Positions 1 through 5,386 of a DNA stretch of 6,038 bases are shown here, piece by piece. The notes under the pieces were generated by a model. It worked only from the letters and a program-made list of their open reading frames with translations. It was not told where the DNA came from and ran no database searches. Position 1 is the first letter of the stretch. Every line of letters begins with the position of its first letter. The position numbers and the translations under genes were made by a program. The DNA is from Gammaproteobacteria bacterium (GTDB lineage Bacteria > Pseudomonadota > Gammaproteobacteria > Thiohalomonadales > Thiohalomonadaceae), in NCBI GenBank assembly GCA_015232955.1, contig JADFYS010000128.1, forward strand, positions 1-6,038, given 5' to 3'.

Positions 1-237
1 CAAGTATCTGGCATGATCATTAGCGTGAAATACATTTCATAATCGAGGGTGACGCCGCACCATTCATGCAAGTTAGTCGCTCTTACATTTAGCCTCATTC
101 CATGGGCCTGGCAGGGGATTGCGGACACTGTCAGGTCCCCCAAGGGAGATGGAAATAGTTGCTTTCATGGCGTTGAGAACCGTGGCTATTCAAGGCATGA
201 GGTCGGATAAATAATCATTCTATTCAAAGGCTTCATA

Positions 238-249
238 ACGCTCGAGCGT
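238..249. repeat. 12-bp perfect palindrome ACGCTCGAGCGT
   Basis: The sequence reads identically on both strands over 12 bases with no spacer. It lies 88 bases upstream of the first start codon (337), where an operator could sit. There is no T-run after it, so it is not a terminator. A binding function is inference; a perfect 12-mer palindrome can also occur by chance. Confidence 0.3.
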
Positions 250-320
250 CGCGCTTATCGGCTCTCTGGAACCGGCGTTTTCAAGTATCTTGGGTATAGC
301 ATGGTATCGCCATAACACTA

Positions 321-326
321 GAGGAG
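321..326 (+). promoter_or_regulatory. Ribosome binding site GAGGAG for the 193-aa gene
   Basis: GAGGAG ends 10 bases before the ATG at 337. The spacing is slightly long but workable. It supports ATG 337 as the start, because no other in-frame start has a comparable site. Confidence 0.6.
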
Positions 327-336
327 TGCTCTTTTC

Positions 337-918
337 ATGAGAGTGAAAAGCAAGTGGCATAAGAAGGGGCCAAAAACAGTAGAAGATATTGCGGCTACCG
401 CAGCTTATATTATCTTTAGACTGGCCCGTTCAACCGTAGATGGTATGTATGGCAAAGGCTTTAATTTTGGTAACCAACAAGCACTCTACGATGCGGTTAC
501 AGAACTGACCATCTTTATGATGCAGGTTGCTGCATCGCTGTTTTTTCGCCACCTTACTGCCGAGGAATTTCAACAGTTCATTGCGGTTATGGCGGGAAGA
601 ACATCAGAAACCCTCATTGAAAACCAGAGTGATGAAGGTGTAGAGCAGCGCAGTGCAGCCGCAGTTACCTCTATTTTTAATCGTAGGTTTGCCGCCTATG
701 CTGAACTCACATTTACCGATGGAGTTCCGGGTTACGCCGCACTACGCTATCTTGGTACGCTGTTGGAAGAGGCGATGAAAGCTGGCAATAGTAGTTGGGT
801 TGCTGAGCAGGTGGTCGAGGTGGAGGCACCCCAGATGAGTCAGCAACTGCTTAAAGCGCTTCATGATCTTGCTCAACAGTATCAGGACGGGAAGGGTGAT
901 GCCGCTTCTGGGGAGTAA
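337..918 (+). CDS. Unrecognised 193-aa protein, coupled to tmk
   Basis: I do not recognise the family and assign no function. The protein has a basic N-terminus (lysine/arginine-rich over the first 13 residues) and then mostly helix-forming sequence. There is a moderately hydrophobic stretch around residues 56-70 (TIFMMQVAASLFF), but it is short and the flanks give no clear membrane or signal-peptide pattern, so a soluble helical protein is most likely. The tail, about residues 182-193, is polar and glycine-rich. No cysteine occurs in the sequence, and no catalytic motif is visible. The start is set by GAGGAG 10 bases upstream of the ATG. The stop codon is 3 bp before the GTG of tmk, and the tmk ribosome binding site lies inside the last codons of this gene, so translation of the two is probably coupled. 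In related bacteria mltG or pabC often occupies this position, but this protein lacks the size and features of either. Confidence 0.8.
   Translation: MRVKSKWHKKGPKTVEDIAATAAYIIFRLARSTVDGMYGKGFNFGNQQALYDAVTELTIFMMQVAASLFFRHLTAEEFQQFIAVMAGRTSETLIENQSDEGVEQRSAAAVTSIFNRRFAAYAELTFTDGVPGYAALRYLGTLLEEAMKAGNSSWVAEQVVEVEAPQMSQQLLKALHDLAQQYQDGKGDAASGE
910..915 (+). promoter_or_regulatory. Ribosome binding site GGGGAG of tmk inside the upstream gene
   Basis: GGGGAG lies in the last two sense codons of the preceding gene, directly before its TAA, and 6 bases before the GTG at 922. It decides the GTG as the start of tmk and implies that ribosomes finishing the upstream gene are well placed to restart on tmk. 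Confidence 0.7.
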
Positions 919-921
919 CCA

Positions 922-1560
922 GTGACAGGCCACTTGATCACCCTGGAGGGGGGGGAGGGGAGTGGTAAAACAACCAATATCCGCTTTGTGGAGTCGTTGC
1001 TTGCGACATCGGGAGTGGAGGTACTTCTCACTCGGGAGCCAGGGGGGACGATCCTTGGCGAAGCCATTCGCGAGCTTCTTCTCAGCCCGTCGGTAACCGC
1101 AAGTACAATCACCCCACGCAGTGAGTTACTACTCATGTTTGCCGCCCGATGTCAGCATCTTGACGAGGTGATTCTTCCTGCATTAAAGCAGGGGAAATGG
1201 GTTCTTTGTGATCGCTTCGTTGACGCTTCCTACGCCTATCAAGGGGGCGGGCGAGGGATCGCTACAGAGGTGATTCAACAGTTGGAGCAGTGGTTGTTGC
1301 CGCCGGAGCTTAAGGTCAATTTGACACTCTATCTTGATATCCCGGTGGCAACGAGTATGTCCCGGGCGCGAAGCCGCGGCGACCTGGACCGTTTTGAACA
1401 AGAGGCTGACCCTTTCTTTGAGCGGGTGCGGAAACGATATCTCGAACTTGCCTCACACCAGCAGCAACGGATAAAAGTGATAGATGCCTCGCGCCCACTG
1501 GGCGATGTTCAGTCCGATATTCAGCGCGAAATCTCTGCCTATATTGAAAACAGTAGATAA
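922..1560 (+). CDS. tmk: Thymidylate kinase (dTMP kinase)
   Basis: Phosphorylates dTMP to dTDP with ATP in the cytoplasm, the step feeding both de novo and salvage thymidine into dTTP for DNA synthesis. The P-loop is at residues 10-17 (GGEGSGKT). The dTMP-site motif TREPGGT is at 37-43, and DRF at 97-99 is followed by the conserved SYAYQGGGRG stretch. An arginine-rich LID with RARSRGDLDRFE spans about 148-159. Placing basic residues in the LID is typical of the E. coli-type enzyme. The length of 212 aa matches the family (about 210). The start is GTG, chosen because GGGGAG lies 6 bases upstream and the N-terminus then aligns with the normal beginning just before the first beta strand. All key residues are present, so the enzyme should be active. 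A run of eight G at 948-955 lies within the P-loop codons. Confidence 0.97.
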   Translation: MTGHLITLEGGEGSGKTTNIRFVESLLATSGVEVLLTREPGGTILGEAIRELLLSPSVTASTITPRSELLLMFAARCQHLDEVILPALKQGKWVLCDRFVDASYAYQGGGRGIATEVIQQLEQWLLPPELKVNLTLYLDIPVATSMSRARSRGDLDRFEQEADPFFERVRKRYLELASHQQQRIKVIDASRPLGDVQSDIQREISAYIENSR

Positions 1561-1585
1561 CCGTGATTTCAGGGAGCCGAGTAGA

Positions 1586-1750
1586 GTGTGTGTCTATCAA
1601 CTTTATGATTGTTTGATGAAAAACATAATACTTGAGGTTCATCTTTTGGGTGAATGGCGCAACACAGCGCTGCAGCCTGCACGCTGTCCAACTGCGGATT
1701 TTAGGTTGAACCACCGTTTTCAGCTATTGTGGAATATGGCTGCTCATTAG
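1586..1750 (+). CDS. Possible small ORF (54 aa) between tmk and holB
   Basis: A candidate small gene that starts at GTG 1586, with AGGGAG at 1571-1576 (9-base spacing), and ends at TAG 1748-1750, ten bases before the ATG of holB. The predicted peptide has three cysteines and two tryptophans, no clear signal or membrane segment, and no family I recognise. Its position could provide translational coupling to holB, whose own ribosome binding site is poor. Against it: the start is GTG, composition is not clearly coding, and the same frame remains open back into tmk, so the frame could be open by chance. It is reported because this gap is otherwise unexplained. Confidence 0.22.
   Translation: MCVYQLYDCLMKNIILEVHLLGEWRNTALQPARCPTADFRLNHRFQLLWNMAAH
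1664..1687 (+). repeat. Hairpin between tmk and holB
   Basis: ACAGCG at 1664-1669 pairs with CGCTGT at 1682-1687. TGCA at 1671-1674 pairs with TGCA at 1678-1681. This makes a 10-bp stem with one bulged C (1670) and a GCC loop. No T-run follows, so it is not a standard intrinsic terminator. It could be an mRNA-stability or processing structure in the operon transcript; that role is inference. Confidence 0.4.
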
Positions 1751-1760
1751 TCTCGGGCGA

Positions 1761-2840
1761 ATGGTTCTACCACCTTCTCAATCACTCGATACTTTTCCTC
1801 TGCCGTGGCAAAGCAGAGTCTGGTCTAGACTCACTTCAGCACTGCAGCAGAATGAGTTGGGACACGCCCTGCTTCTTGCTGGAAAAAGAGGAACAGGCAA
1901 ACGATTACTAGCCGAGGCGCTTGCGCAACTACTCCTTTGTCAACAACCACAGAGTGACTCGCATCGGGGGGTTGCCTGTGGTGATTGCCCTTCATGCCAA
2001 CTCTTTCGCTCTGGCAATCACCCCGATCTGGTATGGATTCAGCCCAATGGGGAGGATAAGCCGCTACTGGAAGTGGGGCGGCGACTTGAAGGTAAAGATG
2101 GAGAGAGGCAGATTCAGGTCGATCAGATTCGGCAGCTTCTTGAACGATTTGCCCTCGTCTCTCGTCACGGCGAGACGAAGGTCGCGATCATTGAGCGATC
2201 TGAAATGATGAATTTATCGGCTGCAAATGCGCTGCTTAAAACATTGGAAGAGCCGACAAAAGGGACCTATCTTATTTTGATGACAGAAGCGCCCTCTAGA
2301 CTACTCTCCACCATTCGTAGTCGTTGTCACTACTATCCGGTTACAGTATCCCCCCAGGATGAGATGGCGAGCTTACAGTGGGTGGCGGAGTGTAGTGGAT
2401 CGACTTATGAGGCGGTTGCCTCTCTCGCCTCTTTCATGGTGGCAGGACCTCTTGAGATCCGTAACTTAATGATGAGCGAGAGAAAGAGCGAGTTTAGTGC
2501 CTTTGAACAGACTGTCCTCGGGTTGAAAAATGGAAGAGAAGATCCAGTGGTAGCTGCCGCTGTCTGGTCCCGTCATTCGGGGAGCTTTTTTTTACACGCG
2601 TTTCAATTACTTCTCCTCGCACTTACAAAATCAATGTACGGTAGAGGAGGGGAGAGCGCATCGTCATCGAACACTCTTGAGCGTTCACTCCTGTCGCTGT
2701 TTAACGACAACAGGCCCGCTACCGATCAATGGTTTAATTTTGTTGATCAATCACAGAAGAGTGGTAGATTATGGCAGGAACATCGGGTAAATCGACAACT
2801 CTTACTGGAGGAACTGCTACTTTCATGGCATTATCTCTAG
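1761..2840 (+). CDS. holB: DNA polymerase III delta' subunit
   Basis: Part of the clamp loader (with delta and the DnaX subunits) that places the beta clamp on primed DNA. The AAA+ fold is visible from about residue 15. A P-loop-like GKRGTGKR lies at 41-48. A zinc-binding set is formed by C60, C73, C76 and C79. A degenerate Walker B region (VAIIERSEMMN) is at 141-151, followed by ANALLKTLEEP at 155-165 and the SRC motif at 187-189, whose arginine acts as an arginine finger in the family. The C-terminal part is divergent, as usual for delta', and ends with a recognisable NRQLLLEELLL helix. The length of 359 aa is slightly above the E. coli protein (334). ATG 1761 is the first start after the in-frame stop at 1707-1709, and the protein begins in the right place relative to the fold. 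However, the upstream CGGGCGA is a weak ribosome binding site. The K of the P-loop is kept while the usual T/S after it is R48, so nucleotide hydrolysis is not expected, as in other delta' proteins. Confidence 0.93.
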   Translation: MVLPPSQSLDTFPLPWQSRVWSRLTSALQQNELGHALLLAGKRGTGKRLLAEALAQLLLCQQPQSDSHRGVACGDCPSCQLFRSGNHPDLVWIQPNGEDKPLLEVGRRLEGKDGERQIQVDQIRQLLERFALVSRHGETKVAIIERSEMMNLSAANALLKTLEEPTKGTYLILMTEAPSRLLSTIRSRCHYYPVTVSPQDEMASLQWVAECSGSTYEAVASLASFMVAGPLEIRNLMMSERKSEFSAFEQTVLGLKNGREDPVVAAAVWSRHSGSFFLHAFQLLLLALTKSMYGRGGESASSSNTLERSLLSLFNDNRPATDQWFNFVDQSQKSGRLWQEHRVNRQLLLEELLLSWHYL

Positions 2841-2871
2841 TGGAACCATCGGTATACCGAAAATTTTAATC

Positions 2872-2876
2872 AGGAG
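2872..2876 (+). promoter_or_regulatory. Ribosome binding site AGGAG of pilZ
   Basis: AGGAG with a 6-base spacer to ATG 2883. It lies in the 42-bp gap after holB and fixes the pilZ start. Confidence 0.65.
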
Positions 2877-2882
2877 AAGCGT

Positions 2883-3233
2883 ATGAGTAATAGTGCAAGT
2901 GGGCAAGGGATGTTGCAGATCCATATCCCTGAAAAGAGCATTCTCTACATGGCGTACATGCCGTTCCTGAAAAATGGTGGGTTGTTTATACCCTCTAAAA
3001 ACAAATTTAAGCTTGGAGAGGAGATCTTTCTCTTTTTATCTCTTCTTGACGATAAAATGAAGATTCCGGTTGCCGGTAAAGTGGTCTGGATCACACCAAG
3101 CGGTGCTCAGGGTAGTAAAAAGATAGGCATCGGCATAGAGTTTAGTAAGGATAATGCCGATGAGATTAGAGGCAAAATTGAAACCCACCTTGCTGGGGCG
3201 TTAAAGTCCGATCGTTCTACCTATACGATGTAA
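2883..3233 (+). CDS. pilZ: Type IV pilus assembly protein PilZ
   Basis: Small cytoplasmic PilZ-domain protein needed for type IV pilus biogenesis and twitching motility in Pseudomonas and Xanthomonas, where it works with the PilB ATPase and FimX. Visible landmarks are YMAYMPFLKNGGLFIP at 22-37, the strand KLGEEIFLFLSLLD at 43-56, the conserved core IPVAGKVVWITPSGAQG at 61-77, GIGIEF at 82-87, and a tail with LAGALKSD and a terminal TM. The length of 116 aa equals the usual 117-118. The RxxxR motif that binds cyclic di-GMP in canonical PilZ domains is absent, as expected for this subfamily. It therefore most likely acts as a protein-interaction module rather than a direct c-di-GMP receptor. 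It sits 42 bp after holB and 14 bp before tatD, a conserved arrangement. Confidence 0.96.
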   Translation: MSNSASGQGMLQIHIPEKSILYMAYMPFLKNGGLFIPSKNKFKLGEEIFLFLSLLDDKMKIPVAGKVVWITPSGAQGSKKIGIGIEFSKDNADEIRGKIETHLAGALKSDRSTYTM

Positions 3234-3247
3234 TTGAAGGGGTAACG

Positions 3248-4090
3248 ATGCAGTTTGTTGACTCACATGCCCATCTTGATCGGTTGAATCTAACCCCTTA
3301 TGAAGGCTCTTTGGAAAAGTGGTTAGCAGCGTGTAATGAGATGAAGGTGTTACGACACCTCTGTGTTGGCATTAGTCTCAATGATTTTCCCAAAGTGCTC
3401 GCCATTGCCACTGATTACCCTGAAATCTATGCCTCTGTTGGGGTTCATCCCAACGAACACTGTGTTGATCCTGAATCAGAACCTACTCTGGAACTGCTGC
3501 TTCAGCACTCATCTCAACATAAGGTGGTGGCCATTGGTGAAACTGGACTCGACTATTATCGCTTGGAGGAGGGGGGTGATCCTCAGCTGCAGCAGCAGCG
3601 TTTTAGAGTCCATATTCGGGCCGCAGTTGCAGCCAATAAACCGCTAATTGTCCATTGTCGAGAGGCAAAAGAGGATACGCTTCGAATTTTAAGGGAGGAG
3701 GGGGCTGAAAGAGTAGGTGGGGTTATGCACTGCTTTGTCGAAGATCTACCAACTGCTGAGGCGGCGATGGCTCTGGGTTTTTATATCTCATTTTCCGGTA
3801 TTGTAACTTTTAAAAGCGCAGAGGCATTACAGAGAGTAGCCACAGAGATTCCGTCAGAACGCCTGCTTATCGAGACCGATTCACCCTATCTTGCTCCGGT
3901 GCCATACCGGGGAAAGAGTAACTACCCGCAGTATGTGGTCTTTGTTGCCGAGGCCCTTGCTCAGCTGCGTCAGGAGAGGGTGGAAGAGATCGCCAAGAAC
4001 AGCTGGAACAATTTTTCAGATCTCTTCAAACTACCAAGAGTTCTTCAATCTAACCTCAAATCCACAGTTGAACACAGTGAAAGCGGTTAA
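3248..4090 (+). CDS. tatD: TatD-family metal-dependent hydrolase/DNase
   Basis: A TIM-barrel hydrolase of the amidohydrolase superfamily; family members act as metal-dependent DNases or phosphodiesterases in the cytoplasm. The metal ligands are all visible: H7 and H9 in DSHAHLD, E98 in GETGLDYY, H136 in IVHCREA, H161 in MHCF, and D211 in ETDSPYLAP. Other family marks are GVHP at 65-68 and the PYRGKSNYP region at 219-227. The GAAGGGG ribosome binding site at 3236-3242 lies 5 bases before the ATG. This copy, in the holB-pilZ-tatD context, corresponds to the YcfH branch, so the symbol tatD is used in the family sense only. The protein is 280 aa against about 265 usual. The family normally ends near the NFSDLF motif (255-260), and here about 20 more residues follow. 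It ends 31 bp from the stop of the convergent gene. Confidence 0.93.
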   Translation: MQFVDSHAHLDRLNLTPYEGSLEKWLAACNEMKVLRHLCVGISLNDFPKVLAIATDYPEIYASVGVHPNEHCVDPESEPTLELLLQHSSQHKVVAIGETGLDYYRLEEGGDPQLQQQRFRVHIRAAVAANKPLIVHCREAKEDTLRILREEGAERVGGVMHCFVEDLPTAEAAMALGFYISFSGIVTFKSAEALQRVATEIPSERLLIETDSPYLAPVPYRGKSNYPQYVVFVAEALAQLRQERVEEIAKNSWNNFSDLFKLPRVLQSNLKSTVEHSESG

Positions 4091-4121
4091 CTGCGTGCGG
4101 GTTTTGGATTCAAGCGACGGA
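4091..4121. other. 31-bp spacer between convergent genes
   Basis: Tail-to-tail junction between tatD and the cyclic-nucleotide/rhodanese gene. I looked for a bidirectional terminator and found no stable GC-rich stem with a T-run on either side, only a direct repeat of GGATT. Transcription from the two sides may overlap. Confidence 0.5.
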
Positions 4122-5168
4122 TTAAGTTTTAGCAGCCGCAAGCCCCTTAAGTCCTCCATCCAGATAACAGGCTTCAAATCCCCGCTCGTTGAGAAGAAAT
4201 GTTGCCGCAGAGCTGCGACGCCCAGTATCACAGAGCATAATATATTTTCGGCTGGTGTCGAGTTTTTGTACCTTCATCCGCAACATGAAGAGCGGGATAT
4301 TGACACTTCCCCGGAGGTTTGAGTGTTTAAACTCACTCTCAAGACGAACATCGATCAGGATCGCTTTCTCTTCCAGAACCAACTTTTTCAGCTCTTCCAG
4401 ATCGACCTTTCTCAATATTGGTGCCCGGAGTAACTCCTCAAAATCATCCTTAGCAAGGCGCATCAGACTACCGTCGGTTAACATCGTAACCGTGGCATTG
4501 CGTACACTTTTAGAGACCAGCGCCTCCTCACCAAAACCTGTACCTGCGTGAAGCTCTGCCAACTTGATACTCTTACCCGATTTTCCGGTTACAGAGACTT
4601 CACAGGTTCCTCGTTTAATAAAATAGTAGAAGTCTCCTTCATCACCTTGCTTAATGACGGTATCACCTTGGGCAAATGACTCGGACTCCATCCGCATAAA
4701 GATCTTCTGAATATTACTGGGTGGAATTTTGCGGAATAGCTCAAGTTTGAGCATATTTGACATCCAGTCACTCTCATCATCGTCACTGCTTGTCTCTATC
4801 TCGGAGACAGCATAACTGGCGCTCTGATCCCATGTGAGGAGCATGTCGAGAAAGTTATTGTCTATCTTGAGAAATCGGATATCACTCTTGGCAATTAAAG
4901 ATGCCTTACGGGGGTGGTGATTATCCAGGGCAAACTTTGCCTCTTCAGCGTCTGCCGAGATGACCTGCTCTTTACCATCCGCATAAAGAAGGAGTACCGT
5001 ACCCTCAGTTAGAAAATAGGTGTACGCATCAGAATCGTTACGACGAAAAAGTGGTTTATCACGCTTAAGCTCTTCAATATTTATCTTCGACGACAGATCA
5101 CGCAGGTTCTCATGGGTTAACTCCTGCAGTGGAACAAACTTTTTGAGTAGTGCGAAATCAACAGCCAT
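4122..5168 (-). CDS. Cyclic nucleotide-binding domains fused to rhodanese
   Basis: 348-aa protein with three modules. An N-terminal cyclic-nucleotide-binding-like domain (about residues 10-110) has lost its phosphate-binding cassette. An acidic linker (SSDDDESD, about 127-134) follows. A second such domain (about 145-250) keeps a recognisable cassette: FGEEAL at 212-217 and R223 in VRNATV, the Glu and Arg that hold the ribose and phosphate in CRP-type domains. The C-terminal rhodanese domain (about 260-348) has the active-site loop CDTGRRS with catalytic C313. No DNA-binding or membrane segment is visible. It probably senses a nucleotide and controls or scaffolds a sulfur-transfer or phosphatase-like rhodanese activity; the substrate cannot be read from sequence. 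The frame stays open to a TTG at 5237, but ATG 5168 is preferred: it starts just before the first domain, and a TATAAT box sits inside the longer version. No clear ribosome binding site precedes it (AAGG lies 16 bases away). Confidence 0.85.
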   Translation of the reverse strand: MAVDFALLKKFVPLQELTHENLRDLSSKINIEELKRDKPLFRRNDSDAYTYFLTEGTVLLLYADGKEQVISADAEEAKFALDNHHPRKASLIAKSDIRFLKIDNNFLDMLLTWDQSASYAVSEIETSSDDDESDWMSNMLKLELFRKIPPSNIQKIFMRMESESFAQGDTVIKQGDEGDFYYFIKRGTCEVSVTGKSGKSIKLAELHAGTGFGEEALVSKSVRNATVTMLTDGSLMRLAKDDFEELLRAPILRKVDLEELKKLVLEEKAILIDVRLESEFKHSNLRGSVNIPLFMLRMKVQKLDTSRKYIMLCDTGRRSSAATFLLNERGFEACYLDGGLKGLAAAKT

Positions 5169-5223
5169 TGGGGGTCGAATAAAACCTTGGACAAGAGTGA
5201 AGTCAGTAATGATACAGCGCTCA

Positions 5224-5229
5224 ATTATA
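5224..5229 (-). promoter_or_regulatory. Putative -10 box TATAAT of the cyclic-nucleotide/rhodanese gene
   Basis: Perfect TATAAT on the - strand, 55 bases upstream of the preferred ATG (5168). The best -35 at 17-base spacing is TCGCTA (5252 to 5247), only 3 of 6 matches, so the promoter would be weak or need an activator. It would give a leader of about 50 bases. Confidence 0.35.
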
Positions 5230-5282
5230 GCCGCCAATGCGCATAATAGCGATGCAATTTTGCAGTATAAAGGGAGTGGCTG

Positions 5283-5309
5283 CTGGAGTTTATGCGTAAA
5301 AAACTCCGG
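5283..5309. repeat. Inverted repeat in the spacer between the two - strand genes
   Basis: CTGGAGTTT (5283-5291) faces AAACTCCGG (5301-5309), giving a 9-bp stem (one G-U pair) with a 9-base loop. It lies about 80 bases after the stop of the upstream - strand gene. There is no T-run following it on the - strand, so a terminator role is doubtful. It could be an operator or an RNA structure. Confidence 0.35.
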
Positions 5310-5323
5310 TTACATGTAGCCGT

Positions 5324-5337
5324 ATAATGTATATTAT
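5324..5337. promoter_or_regulatory. AT-rich dyad ATAAT-N4-ATTAT
   Basis: Two 5-base half-sites separated by four bases (GTAT), the geometry of CRP/FNR-family sites, although the half-sites differ from the TTGAT of FNR and the TGTGA of CRP. It lies 95 bases upstream of the TATAAT box. The function is inference. Confidence 0.2.
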
Positions 5338-5386
5338 GTTAAGTACGGCCTAAACCGATGTCGCTGCGAACCATCTGCGGGTAAGG

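Larger units (their letters stand above)
1..336. other. Non-coding stretch upstream of the 193-aa gene
   Basis: No reading frame here looks like a complete gene. Frame 1 is open from the window edge to a TAA at 40-42, which could be the last 13 codons of a gene lying to the left, but this is too short to judge. A second open stretch in the same frame runs from 43 to a TAA at 208-210. It has no convincing start and is discussed under findings. Two perfect short dyads lie here, at 26-39 and 238-249. No convincing -35/-10 pair was found; the best boxes (TATAGC at 295-300, CATAAC at 311-316) lack a partner or sit too close to the ribosome binding site. The promoter of the following operon should lie in this stretch or upstream of the window. 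Confidence 0.5.

Noticed and set aside
1..42. Open frame from the left edge to TAA at 40-42
   Set aside because: Only 13 codons are visible, with no recognisable motif; it may be the end of an upstream gene but cannot be supported.
1..290. Direct repeat CAAGTATCT at 1-9 and 282-290
   Set aside because: A nine-base match within about 300 bases is not unlikely by chance, and the flanks do not align.
290..318. Promoter TTGGGT / TAACAC or CATAAC before the 193-aa gene
   Set aside because: Each box matches poorly or has wrong spacing, and transcription would start at or after the ribosome binding site at 321.
742..1714. Several - strand open frames of 63-132 codons opposite the 193-aa gene and tmk
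   Set aside because: They lie antisense to strongly supported genes, have no domain character or ribosome binding sites, and are shadows of coding bias.
1921..2208. + strand open frame of 95 codons inside holB
   Set aside because: Out-of-frame shadow of holB, whose protein is well supported across this stretch.
2883..3233. PilZ as a cyclic di-GMP receptor
   Set aside because: The RxxxR motif needed for binding is missing, as in the Pseudomonas PilZ subfamily.
4081..4125. Bidirectional terminator between tatD and the convergent gene
   Set aside because: Only a weak 3-4 bp stem can be drawn and there is no paired T-run.
3891..4322. 143-codon + strand open frame crossing the end of tatD and into the convergent gene
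   Set aside because: It overlaps two genes with clear domains on different frames/strands, has no ribosome binding site, and its translation resembles no known protein.
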